NCBI GenBank assembly: GCA_018816095.1 | Contig: JAHIWP010000011.1 | Coordinates: 1 to 50,851 of the forward strand | Direction of reading: 5' to 3' | Source: Gammaproteobacteria bacterium | GTDB taxonomy: Bacteria > Pseudomonadota > Gammaproteobacteria > Pseudomonadales > Pseudomonadaceae | Length of the DNA stretch: 50,851 nucleotides | Shown: piece after piece, positions 33,789 to 41,962 of the stretch | How positions within the stretch are numbered: position 1 is the first letter of the stretch | How the letters are laid out: every line of letters starts with the position of its first letter | Made by a program: the position numbers and the translations under genes | The notes under the pieces: generated by a model | What the model was told of the DNA's origin: nothing | The model's database searches: none | The model's input: the letters and a program-made list of their open reading frames with translations, nothing else

Positions 33789-34889
33789 ATGAAGTGGCAA
33801 GTCATACCCTTTAAGTCGAGCGCCAACATGGACGGTGATAACAACGTTGCAGTCGACGACCTGCAGTATCTCGGCCGTCGTTCGCTAATTCGGATGATCT
33901 ATGCCTGCACCGGGCTGACCCTCGGGGTGTTCTGCGCGTTGCAGTTTATGGCCGGCAATTACCTGTTCGCGAGCATTGAGCTGATCTTCTGCGTGACGCT
34001 GTTGTGGGGTGTATGGGGCATTGTCAGGGCACGCAACCTGTTGCCTTGGATCTACCTCTACCTGCTGCCGACCTTCAGTTTTATGCTGTACATCATCGTT
34101 ATTCCCAATGCCTCCAAGACTGCATTTGTCTGGGTCTATATCATCCCCGTCATGTCCTACCTGCTGCTCGGGCGTAAGCGCGGCAGCATGCTGGCGCTGC
34201 CCTTTGTGCTCGCCGCCTGCCTGCTCTACCTCAACACCTATCCCGTGCGTCTAGATGCCGAGGGGTTGATCGACCTGGGTAATGCGCTGTTGTGTGGTGT
34301 GTTGCTTATGGTCTTTGTGCACCTCTACGAAGCCCGCCGTGCCTTTGCTTATAAGCAGTTGCAGCTCATGGCGCGTACTGACGCCCTGACGGGCGTGGCT
34401 AATCGGGGCAGTTTTCAGCAGAGCCTGGAGCAGAGCGTACGAGAGGCCCAGCGCAGCCAGGCCAAGTTAGTGCTGGTGATCCTGGATGTTGACCACTTCA
34501 AGCGGGTCAACGATCAATACGGTCACGCTGCCGGCGACCAGGCCCTGCAGCATATCTGCAACAGCCTCAGCCAGCGCCTACGCAACACCGACACCCTAGG
34601 CCGCCTGGGTGGTGAGGAGTTTGGCCTATTGCTGCGCAATACCGGGCACAGTGCGGCCGAGCCCTTGGTGGAAATGCTGCGCGAACAAATCGCCAGTAAG
34701 CCGCTGACTTACGGCGACAAGCAGATCGTGCTGACGGTGACCTTTGGCATGGCCGAATGGCCCAGCGACGGCCAAACCGCCGAGCAGCTTTACCATTGTG
34801 CCGACCAGCGCCTGTATCGCGGTAAGGCACAGGGCCGAAACCAGTTGGTCGGCCGCGCAATGCCTAGCGTTCGCCTCAGCGAGTTCTGA
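33789..34889 (+). CDS. membrane diguanylate cyclase (GGDEF) with intact I-site
   Basis: A 366-residue protein. About six hydrophobic helices fill residues 35-180 (a 7TM-like, MASE-type sensor by appearance). A GGDEF domain covers about 195-360, starting T-D-A-L-T-G-V-A-N-R. The active site is G-G-E-E-F at 274-278. The feedback site R-N-T-D is at 265-268, exactly five residues before it. It should therefore make c-di-GMP and be inhibited by it. The start at 33789 is supported only by the open frame; MDGDNN at 33828 is an alternative. It lies 129 bases before an EAL gene in the same direction, suggesting paired synthesis and breakdown. Confidence 0.86.
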   Translation: MKWQVIPFKSSANMDGDNNVAVDDLQYLGRRSLIRMIYACTGLTLGVFCALQFMAGNYLFASIELIFCVTLLWGVWGIVRARNLLPWIYLYLLPTFSFMLYIIVIPNASKTAFVWVYIIPVMSYLLLGRKRGSMLALPFVLAACLLYLNTYPVRLDAEGLIDLGNALLCGVLLMVFVHLYEARRAFAYKQLQLMARTDALTGVANRGSFQQSLEQSVREAQRSQAKLVLVILDVDHFKRVNDQYGHAAGDQALQHICNSLSQRLRNTDTLGRLGGEEFGLLLRNTGHSAAEPLVEMLREQIASKPLTYGDKQIVLTVTFGMAEWPSDGQTAEQLYHCADQRLYRGKAQGRNQLVGRAMPSVRLSEF

Positions 34890-35018
34890 GCTGGGCCTGC
34901 AGCCGTGCAGGGCGCCCACAGCGGCGACTACACTCACTCGGTAACCCCCAGCGCCGCGCTGAAAACTCAGTGCGCCAAGGCGCGGTTCACGAATCAATAG
35001 GTCAATCAGGGATTCTTC

Positions 35019-36380
35019 ATGACCATTCTTTCGTCCTTTGCCAAACAGGTCGCCAAACTCTGGTATTCGCCTGATCTGCTCTTGATCGGTCAGCGCCGTG
35101 AGCGGCGTATGCGCATGCTCGCCAGCCTGGTGCTGGTGCTTGTCGGCAGTTTATGGGGCGTCTTTTTCACCCTGCAGGGGGGCTGGGGCATCGTCCTGAT
35201 GGATATGCTGCTGATCCTCTGTGGGCTGGGTGTATTTATCCTGACCCTGCGCAATCAGGTGCGCCTGGCCAACCTGCTGCTGTTTGGCGTGATCATTCTG
35301 GTGATTGTCGGCATGACCCTGCTGCTGGACCCCAACACCACAGCGGCGCCAAGGGCCACTCACCTGTACCTGCTGCCCATTGCGGTGGCCGCGCTGATGG
35401 CGTTCAGGGATGAGCCTATGTGGTTGCGCTACGGCGTTGCGTTGCTGTGTCTCGGGCTGTTCACCGCGCTGGCCTCATCATCCTGGGCCCCATCAAGCGC
35501 CTACAACCTGCCGGATGAGGTGCGCGTGACCGGCTCTTGGGTGCAGAGCATCGTGGCCATGCTGATGTTGTTTGTGCTGCTACATATTCTGCAGAGCGAT
35601 GCCGTCGAGCGTTCAATACTTGACCGCGATTTGCACGTGGCGCTGCGTGAGCAGCAATTCGTGCTGCATTACCAGCCTCAGCTCAACCGTACTGGCCAGG
35701 TCATCGGTGCCGAAGTGTTGATCCGCTGGCAGCACCCGCAGCGTGGGCTCGTAGCCCCAGCCGAGTTTATTGGCCATGCCGAGCAAACCGGGATGATTAT
35801 CCCGATTGGTCAGTGGGTGCTTGAGCAAGCCGTTAAGCAACTGCGCTGCTGGAGCGACGAGCCGCTATTCGCAGGCATCGGCCTCGCGGTCAATATCAGC
35901 CAAAAGCAGTTTCGTCAGGCCAGCTTTGTCGCGGACACCCTCGCGCTGCTCGACGAGCACAACATTGATGCTCGGCGGCTCGATCTGGAAATAACCGAGA
36001 CCCTGATCGTGCAAGACCTTGAAGACCTGCAGCACAAAATGAGCGCCCTGGCCGAACGTGGCGTGCGCTTCTCGCTGGACGACTTCGGCACTGGATTTTC
36101 CTCCCTCAGCCACCTCAAACGCCTGCCCCTCGACACCCTGAAAATAGACCGCTCGTTTATCTGCGACGTACTCACCGACAGCAGCAGCGAAACCATCGTG
36201 CGTACGGTTATTGGCTTGGGGCAAAGCCTGGGCATGACCGTGATCGCCGAAGGCGTCGAGAACGAAGCGCAGCAGCAGTTCTTGCTCAGCAACGGCTGCA
36301 CGCAGTTCCAAGGTTACCTGTTCAGTAAACCGCTGCCGCTGAAGGCGTTCCGGGACTATGTAGCGCAGCAGAACAGCTGA
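35019..36380 (+). CDS. membrane EAL-domain c-di-GMP phosphodiesterase
   Basis: A 453-residue protein with about six hydrophobic helices (residues 28-195) and a C-terminal EAL domain (about 205-448), with no GGDEF part. The signature reads E-V-L-I-R-W (Glu232). The loop-6 motif [10 protein letters not shown] is at 354-363, K-I-D-R-S-F follows, and V-I-A-E-G-V-E is present. All metal and catalytic residues of active enzymes can be seen, so it should cleave c-di-GMP to pGpG. CAGGGA lies 7 bases before the ATG. It is probably the functional opponent of the cyclase upstream. Confidence 0.88.
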   Translation: MTILSSFAKQVAKLWYSPDLLLIGQRRERRMRMLASLVLVLVGSLWGVFFTLQGGWGIVLMDMLLILCGLGVFILTLRNQVRLANLLLFGVIILVIVGMTLLLDPNTTAAPRATHLYLLPIAVAALMAFRDEPMWLRYGVALLCLGLFTALASSSWAPSSAYNLPDEVRVTGSWVQSIVAMLMLFVLLHILQSDAVERSILDRDLHVALREQQFVLHYQPQLNRTGQVIGAEVLIRWQHPQRGLVAPAEFIGHAEQTGMIIPIGQWVLEQAVKQLRCWSDEPLFAGIGLAVNISQKQFRQASFVADTLALLDEHNIDARRLDLEITETLIVQDLEDLQHKMSALAERGVRFSLDDFGTGFSSLSHLKRLPLDTLKIDRSFICDVLTDSSSETIVRTVIGLGQSLGMTVIAEGVENEAQQQFLLSNGCTQFQGYLFSKPLPLKAFRDYVAQQNS

Positions 36381-36416
36381 GCGGGAACTCGGCTCAGCGT
36401 TTATGGGCGGAAAGGT

Positions 36417-36443
36417 AAAAGCCGCGCAGTGCGCAGCTTTTTG
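36417..36443 (+). terminator. terminator after the EAL gene
   Basis: AAAAGCCGCGC pairs with GCGCAGCTTTT with one mismatch around a three-base loop, followed by TTTTTG. Confidence 0.65.
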
Positions 36444-36766
36444 TTTGCGGGGTACGTACGGATATAGGCGGCGGTTAAGCACTCGGTACAGCTTGCCGGC
36501 TGAAGTGCGACTAGCTGCGCTGCAGCTAGGTCCCGGGGCATTCATTGGTTCGCTCACCGGTGAGCCGATTAGCGAGGCTGTTCGGCTCACTGCTTAATTG
36601 CGTTCATCTGGCTGCTTGTGTCCTCAGGCTTGCCGTTGCCGGCAGGTATCTCTATTTTTGCTATTAGCTGCCCATCCAAGCTGACGCCTTCGTACAAAAC
36701 TGCCTCACTCCAGGCCATTCGGTTGGCGCTAGCGCGAAGGCACCGGTATAATCCGCCCGCCTCTGA
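36444..36766. other. intergenic region before the tRNA gene
   Basis: No coding frame with support. It contains a perfect 14-bp palindrome GCTCACCGGTGAGC (36552-36565) of unknown role and the tRNA promoter at its right end. Confidence 0.5.
36723..36752 (+). promoter_or_regulatory. promoter of the tRNA gene
   Basis: A perfect -10 TATAAT (36747-36752) with TTGGCG 18 bases ahead (36723-36728). Transcription would start about 36758, just before the mature tRNA 5' end. The GC-rich stretch after the -10 resembles a stringent discriminator. Confidence 0.7.
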
Positions 36767-36843
36767 GGGCCCATAGCTCAGTTGGTTAGAGCAGAGGACT
36801 CATAATCCTTTGGTCCACGGTTCGAGTCCGTGTGGGCCCACCA
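36767..36843 (+). tRNA. tRNA with anticodon CAU, probably tRNA-Ile2 (lysidine type)
   Basis: A 77-base tRNA with encoded CCA. The acceptor stem is GGGCCCA / TGGGCCC with discriminator A; the D-arm is TAGCTCAGTTGGTTAGAGCA. The anticodon loop is CTCATAA (CAT at 36801-36803), and the T-arm GGTTCGAGTCC is intact. CAU can read Met or, after lysidine modification by TilS, the Ile codon AUA. The C4-G69 and C5-G68 pairs and the anticodon-arm sequence ending in TTTGGTC are closer to E. coli tRNA-Ile2 than to elongator tRNA-Met, so I prefer Ile2. The accessory genes start just after it. Confidence 0.88.
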
Positions 36844-36861
36844 AATAAAGCGTTAAAAAAC

Positions 36862-36897
36862 AACGGCCTGCACACTAACCCTGTGCAGGCCGTTTTT
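36862..36897 (+). terminator. terminator of the tRNA gene
   Basis: A perfect 13-bp stem AACGGCCTGCACA / TGTGCAGGCCGTT with a CTAACCC loop and a T-run. It marks the end of clear core sequence. Confidence 0.88.
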
Positions 36898-37050
36898 GTT
36901 TATCGCTTCAATGCTCAACACAGTGCTCAACAGTAGCAACGCAGTATCATCAGCGAGCAACCACTGCCCAACGTGATTGAAGCCCTGCATTCTGCGTTTA
37001 GGTAGAAGTCCAGCCTTGAACTTCAACCCCCTCCCTACCAAGGTATGGAG

Positions 37051-37446
37051 CTATCGTTTTGCGGCGCTTTTATCAACAAGAGTGGCTATTCCGCAGGCAA
37101 CGGCACCTAAACCGAACACAAAGACCGGGACCAGTAAAATCTTGACCAACACACTGTCCTGGGTTCCCCACTGGTAGTTTCCGCACACTAGCAACCAGAG
37201 TGCGCTCCCAAATATGCCGCACATACCTGCAACGACCAGTGAAAATATGAGCCTGTGTTTACGCATTACCCTCAGCAGTTGTCGGCTGCTGCAGTGAATT
37301 GCCCACAACAACAGCGGCACGGCAATGAGCGCCAGCAACGCCGGGGCGCCTCTTACTAACCCACCCAGCATTACGGCCTCCTCAGCCGAGAGGCTTGCGA
37401 TACTCCAGTGCGACCAAAGCGCGAAACACGCCAGTACCAGAACCAC
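37051..37446 (-). CDS. small hypothetical inner-membrane protein
   Basis: A 131-residue protein of unknown function with four hydrophobic segments (about 1-14, 32-50, 65-87 and 98-122) and a basic C-terminal tail (D-K-S-A-A-K-R). The first usable start seen is a GTG at 37446. The frame is open about 15 codons further but offers no ATG, so the true N-terminus is uncertain. It is the first gene past the tRNA and is transcribed toward it. No motif is recognised. It may be cargo of the island or a leftover from an earlier insertion. Confidence 0.55.
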   Translation of the reverse strand: MVLVLACFALWSHWSIASLSAEEAVMLGGLVRGAPALLALIAVPLLLWAIHCSSRQLLRVMRKHRLIFSLVVAGMCGIFGSALWLLVCGNYQWGTQDSVLVKILLVPVFVFGLGAVACGIATLVDKSAAKR

Positions 37447-37724
37447 GGCCAGCAGGACGTAGGAGAGCGCTTCGGCCTTGGCCTCAGCAAAGCGGCAACA
37501 TCAGGAACTGGGTGCTGGCACCAATCGTGTGCCTGAACCCGGAGCGGGAAGCGGTACTGCAGCAAACATCAAAGGCAGCGTGACACGCTCACGCGACAAC
37601 TACCTTGAAAATCGCCGACATTGCTACCTTAGGGACACCGCCTACGGCTCGAATCAGTAACTCAAGCAAACCCCGGGTGCAGGATCTGCATCGTTCGGCT
37701 CATGGACATTACCGAGGGAACCTA

Positions 37725-40625
37725 ATGTCGACGCACAATCCCACAAGCAGCCTCACACCCCACCACGCCAAGTATTTCGCCTGGGAGCTGACGCGCCGCC
37801 GTGCAGCCAGCGAAGAAGACCGGCTTTCTCAGTCGCTCTTCGATGCCAGTGTCGACCTCAACCCACACCAGATTGATGCTGCCCTTTTTGCCTTGCAAAA
37901 CCCTCTGAGCAAAGGCGTGATACTGGCTGACGAAGTCGGCTTGGGTAAAACGATTGAAGCCGCCTTGGTTCTAGGCCAGCTCTGGGCCGAACGTCGCCGT
38001 CGTCTCTTGGTCATCTGCCCAGCGGCACTACGCAAGCAATGGGCGCAGGAGCTTTCTGAAAAATTCAATTTGCCCACCCAGGTCTTGGATGCCCGCACCT
38101 GGAAACAGCTCCGCCAGGATGGCATCTACGACCCGCTGGATCGCGACGTTATCAGCATCATGTCGCTCCACTTTGCCGCGCGTATGGAAGAGCAGCTGGG
38201 CAATATTCCCTGGGATTTAGTCGTCATCGACGAAGCTCACAAGCTGCGCAATGCTCATCGCAAAAGCAATGAAACCGGTCAATCGCTCAAACGCTCACTG
38301 GCTGGACGGCGCAAGCTCCTACTGACAGCTACTCCGCTGCAGAATTCGCTGATGGAGCTGTATGGTCTCAGCTCGCTGATTGACGAGGATATCTTCGGCG
38401 ATGAGCGCAGCTTTCGCGCTCAGTACAACAACACCGATGGTGACCTGGCAGCTTTGCGCCGCCGTTTGCAGGCCTTTATCAAGCGCACCCTGCGTAGGGA
38501 TGTTCTGGAGTACGTGCCCTATACCCAGCGCCATGCGCTGACCACACCATTTACCCCGAGCGATGACGAGCAGCGGCTCTATGACCTTATTTCCGCGTAC
38601 CTGCACCGCGACTTCAGCTACGGCTTCCCACAGCGTCAGAAGCATCTCGTCGCGCTTATTCTGCGCAAGCTGCTGGCCTCCTCGACTGAAGCGGTTCTCG
38701 CCACACTGGAGGCGATTAAAGCCCGCTTACAGAAGCTGCTGGATCGCCAGAGTATCGATGAGGAATGGTTCGAGCACCTGATTGAAGAAGACGACTTGGA
38801 GGAAGACCTTCTCGAAGCAGCGGAAGAGTCAGCCAACTACGAGGCCCATGACTCAGCCAACAAAGTCGACTTTGAGCTGCTGAGTAAAGAAATCGCCGAG
38901 CTCGATGTTTATATCGAAATCGCTCACAGCATTCGTGAAGACCAAAAATCCTTCGCCCTTCTGAACGCGCTGGAACAAGGCTTTGCACGCATGTCCGGTA
39001 TGGGCGCACCGCGTAAAGCAGTGATCTTTACCGAGTCACGCCGTACCCAAGAATACCTGGCTCGTTTTCTTGAGGCTCATGGGCACGCCGGTAAGGTTGT
39101 CACCTTCAGCGGTGGCAATCAGGGTGAAGCCGCTACCGGCATCTATCAGCGCTGGCTGGCTCGTTACCATGGCAGCGACCGTGTCACCGGCTCCCCCGCC
39201 ATCGACCGCCGCACCGCGCTGATCGACTATTTCCGCGATAAAGCTGAAATCCTTATCGCCACAGAGGCAGCCGCCGAAGGTGTGAACCTGCAGTTCTGCT
39301 CCCTGGTGGTGAACTATGACCTGCCCTGGAACCCCCAGCGTGTAGAGCAACGTATTGGTCGTTGCCATCGCTACGGCCAGCGCTTTGACGTGGTTGTGAT
39401 CAATTTCCTCAACCAACGCAATGCCGCAGACCAGCGCGTATTGGAGCTACTGCAGGACAAGTTTCACCTGTTCGATGGCGTCTTTGGTGCGTCTGACCAA
39501 GTGCTCGGCAGGATCGAAGCCGGCATCGACTTCGAGAAACGCATTGCCGAAATCTACGACTGCTGCCGCACACCTCAAGAGATCGACGCCGCCTTCGCCA
39601 GCCTGCGCGCGGAACTGGATGCGGATATCCAGGCACGCATGCTGGAAACCGAAAAGCTCCTGCTGGAAAATTTCGATGCAGACATCCACAGCCTGCTCAA
39701 AACCCACAAAGAACGCGCTGAAAGCCAGCTAGATAGAATCACTCGCCTTTTTTGGCAACTGACCCAGTATATCTTGGCAGAGCAAGCCAGGTTCGACAGT
39801 AACCTACTGACCTTCGACCTCAGCCTACCGCCCCTCCCCCAGATCGCAACCGGGCACTACCAGCTCATTCGCAAGGGCGAGCTAGCAAAACAAGCTCAGA
39901 TTGAAAACACCCGAATCTACCGCCTGACGCACCCACTGGGCGAATACGTACTCGATCAGGGACGTAATGCTCCTGCACCCACAGCCACTCTGCGCTTCAG
40001 CTATGCGCAATGGCTGGAAGGCCGCAACCCGCGCATCAGCGTCATCGAGCAACTGGTCGGTCAGCAGGGCTGGCTTCAGCTCAACTTGCTGGAGCTCGAC
40101 AGCTTTCAACGTGAAGAGCACCTGGTATTCACCGCCATGGCCGATAGCGGCGAACTGCTCGACCAGGAAACCTGCGAGAAACTCTTCCAGCTCTGCGCTA
40201 CCGCCGAGCCAACCCACAGCGCCCCACCGGATGATCTGCATGGCAATGCTCGTCGCCAGATCGATGCCGCATTGAGCCAAGCGTTGGAGCAGAACGACAA
40301 ATTCTTCCAGCAAGAGCGCGAAAAACTCGATGCCTGGGCCGAAGACCGCATCCTCGCTGCCGAACAAGCCCTGCAAGATACCAAGCTCAAGCTGAAGGGC
40401 CTGAAGCGACAAGCCCGCACCGCCCAGAGCATGGACGAGGCACGCCGACTGCAGGATGACATCCGCAAGGTAGAAGGCGAACAACGCCGGCAACGCCAAG
40501 AAATCTTCGCCGTGGAGGACGAAATCGAAGCCCGCCGTGATGCCCTTATCGAGGCTCTGGAAAAACGCCTGCATCGTGCCAGCCGTACCCAAACACTGTT
40601 CACTGTGCGCTGGGGCGTGAGCTAA
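37725..40625 (+). CDS. Snf2/HepA-class ATP-dependent helicase of the defence cluster
   Basis: A 966-residue superfamily 2 DNA translocase. Motif I is A-D-E-V-G-L-G-K-T (about 68-76), and motif II is D-E-A-H (169-172) in V-V-I-D-E-A-H-K-L-R-N. Motif III is L-T-A-T-P-L-Q-N, and motif VI is Q-R-I-G-R-C-H-R-Y-G-Q (about 541-551). The C-terminal 110 residues form a long charged coiled coil. The DEVGLGKT form is that of the RapA/HepA and DISARM DrmD-like group. The start is taken at MSTHNPT with a GAGGGA ribosome site, not the open codons upstream. It is the first gene of a helicase-fic-mod-res series and probably moves along or remodels DNA for the system. Confidence 0.88.
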   Translation: MSTHNPTSSLTPHHAKYFAWELTRRRAASEEDRLSQSLFDASVDLNPHQIDAALFALQNPLSKGVILADEVGLGKTIEAALVLGQLWAERRRRLLVICPAALRKQWAQELSEKFNLPTQVLDARTWKQLRQDGIYDPLDRDVISIMSLHFAARMEEQLGNIPWDLVVIDEAHKLRNAHRKSNETGQSLKRSLAGRRKLLLTATPLQNSLMELYGLSSLIDEDIFGDERSFRAQYNNTDGDLAALRRRLQAFIKRTLRRDVLEYVPYTQRHALTTPFTPSDDEQRLYDLISAYLHRDFSYGFPQRQKHLVALILRKLLASSTEAVLATLEAIKARLQKLLDRQSIDEEWFEHLIEEDDLEEDLLEAAEESANYEAHDSANKVDFELLSKEIAELDVYIEIAHSIREDQKSFALLNALEQGFARMSGMGAPRKAVIFTESRRTQEYLARFLEAHGHAGKVVTFSGGNQGEAATGIYQRWLARYHGSDRVTGSPAIDRRTALIDYFRDKAEILIATEAAAEGVNLQFCSLVVNYDLPWNPQRVEQRIGRCHRYGQRFDVVVINFLNQRNAADQRVLELLQDKFHLFDGVFGASDQVLGRIEAGIDFEKRIAEIYDCCRTPQEIDAAFASLRAELDADIQARMLETEKLLLENFDADIHSLLKTHKERAESQLDRITRLFWQLTQYILAEQARFDSNLLTFDLSLPPLPQIATGHYQLIRKGELAKQAQIENTRIYRLTHPLGEYVLDQGRNAPAPTATLRFSYAQWLEGRNPRISVIEQLVGQQGWLQLNLLELDSFQREEHLVFTAMADSGELLDQETCEKLFQLCATAEPTHSAPPDDLHGNARRQIDAALSQALEQNDKFFQQEREKLDAWAEDRILAAEQALQDTKLKLKGLKRQARTAQSMDEARRLQDDIRKVEGEQRRQRQEIFAVEDEIEARRDALIEALEKRLHRASRTQTLFTVRWGVS

Positions 40626-40697
40626 CGCGTCGCTAAAAGTCCATTTTAAGAACATATCGGGAGCACATGTCGTCACCAGCTACACGAGAGCAAAACA

Positions 40698-40724
40698 TGT
40701 CGCTGAAACTAAAAAATAGCGACA
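40698..40724. promoter_or_regulatory. operator-like inverted repeat upstream of fic
   Basis: TGTCGCT and AGCGACA form a perfect inverted repeat around 13 A-rich bases. It lies 97 bases before the fic start in the only sizeable gap of the cluster. A related direct copy of ACATGTCG lies at about 40662. A site for a dimeric repressor is the natural reading, but no regulator gene is in the cluster unless the Fic protein's winged helix serves. Confidence 0.45.
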
Positions 40725-40760
40725 CGTTAAACACACATGTTTACACTGACGCCACGATTA

Positions 40761-40780
40761 GGGCGCTCACCAGAGCGCCC
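40761..40780 (+). terminator. hairpin between helicase and fic (weak terminator or attenuator)
   Basis: Perfect 8-bp stem GGGCGCTC / GAGCGCCC with ACCA loop followed by TTGCCTTT. The short broken T-run suggests partial termination, separating helicase from fic-mod-res expression. Confidence 0.5.
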
Positions 40781-40820
40781 TTGCCTTTAGATGGATACCC
40801 CAAGGATCAGGATCGCATCC

Positions 40821-41942
40821 ATGACTGCATCCCCCCTCCCCTGGCAGGCCGACAAGCCCTATAACCAGCTGCCGCCCTTGCCGCCTACAGCAGAGCTGGA
40901 GACCCGTGCAGTGCTCAAGCGCTGTATCGAGGCCCGCACAGCCCTGGCTGAGTTGAAACAGGCCGCCGAGCTGATCCCCAACCAAACGGTGCTGATCAAC
41001 ACCATCCCGCTGCTGGAAGCCAAGGACAGCTCGGAAATCGAAAGCATCGTTACGACCACTGACTTGCTCTTTCAGCATGCCCAGGATGGCGATAACCATG
41101 CCGATCCAGCCACTAAGGAAGCCCTGCGCTACCGCAAGGCCCTGCACCACGGCTACCAGTCGCTGGCCGAGCGCCCACTCTCCACCAGCACTGCAGTCGA
41201 GATCTGTCGCACGCTCAAGGGTGTCAACATGGACATCCGCCGAGTACCAGGCACCCAGCTGGCCAACGACCGCACTGGCGAGATCATCTACACCCCACCG
41301 GAGGGTGAAGACCGCTTGCGTGACCTGCTCGCTAACTGGGAGCGCTTCCTGCACAACGAGACCGACCTAGACCCGCTGGTACGCATGGCCGTTGGGCATT
41401 ACCAGTTCGAAGCCATCCACCCGTTCACCGATGGTAATGGCCGCACAGGGCGCGTGCTCAACACCCTGTACCTGATTCAGGAAGGTCTGCTGAGCCTGCC
41501 GATTCTCTACCTCAGCCGCTACATCATCGCGCACCGCGCCGATTACTACCGCCTGCTGCTCGATGTCACCCGCGAACAAGCCTGGGAGCCCTGGCTGCTG
41601 TACATGCTCAGCGCCGTAGAAGAAACCGCTCGCTGGACTACGGCCAAAATTGCCGCCATCCGCAATCTGTCCGAACACACCACCGAGTTCGTCCGCGCCC
41701 AACTGCCGAAAACCTATTCCCGCGAGCTGGTGGACGTGATTTTCGAGCAACCCTACTGCCGCATCAGCAACGTCGTCGACAAACAAATTGCCCAGCGTCA
41801 GGCCGCTTCTCGCTACCTCAAAGAGCTAGTCGCCATCGGCGTCCTGCAAGAGGTGCAGGTCGGCAAGGAAAAGCTCTTTATCCATCCCAAGCTGATGCAA
41901 CTATTGATTCGCGACAGCAACGACTTCAAGCCCTACGCCTGA
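40821..41942 (+). CDS. Fic family protein (putative AMPylase) of the defence cluster
   Basis: A 373-residue class II Fic protein. The N-terminal Fic/DOC-N region holds the inhibitory helix L-E-A-K-D-S-S-E-I-E-S-I (S70 to E74). The usual (S/T)xxxE(G/N) ends here in Ser75. The catalytic motif H-P-F-T-D-G-N-G-R-T-G-R starts at His200 and is complete, so AMP transfer from ATP to a target protein is expected. A C-terminal winged-helix region (about 310-365) may bind DNA. The start at 40821 has AGGA upstream; the in-frame ATG ten codons earlier does not. It lies 20 bases before mod, so the two are linked. It could be an effector, a toxin or an internal switch. Confidence 0.88.
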   Translation: MTASPLPWQADKPYNQLPPLPPTAELETRAVLKRCIEARTALAELKQAAELIPNQTVLINTIPLLEAKDSSEIESIVTTTDLLFQHAQDGDNHADPATKEALRYRKALHHGYQSLAERPLSTSTAVEICRTLKGVNMDIRRVPGTQLANDRTGEIIYTPPEGEDRLRDLLANWERFLHNETDLDPLVRMAVGHYQFEAIHPFTDGNGRTGRVLNTLYLIQEGLLSLPILYLSRYIIAHRADYYRLLLDVTREQAWEPWLLYMLSAVEETARWTTAKIAAIRNLSEHTTEFVRAQLPKTYSRELVDVIFEQPYCRISNVVDKQIAQRQAASRYLKELVAIGVLQEVQVGKEKLFIHPKLMQLLIRDSNDFKPYA

Positions 41943-41962
41943 CCCATTTTTGAGAAGTCCAC

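Noticed and set aside
36767-36843. Elongator tRNA-Met reading of the CAU tRNA
   Set aside because: C4-G69, C5-G68 and the TTTGGTC junction resemble tRNA-Ile2 more than metT; kept as an alternative only.
37605-37724. Extended N-terminus of the Snf2 helicase
   Set aside because: The extra 40 codons lack a ribosome site and helicase-like composition, while MSTHNPT has GAGGGA in front.
40667-40864. Small open frame of 65 codons between helicase and fic
   Set aside because: It spans the inverted repeat and hairpin, overlaps the fic start in another frame and shows no protein-like pattern.
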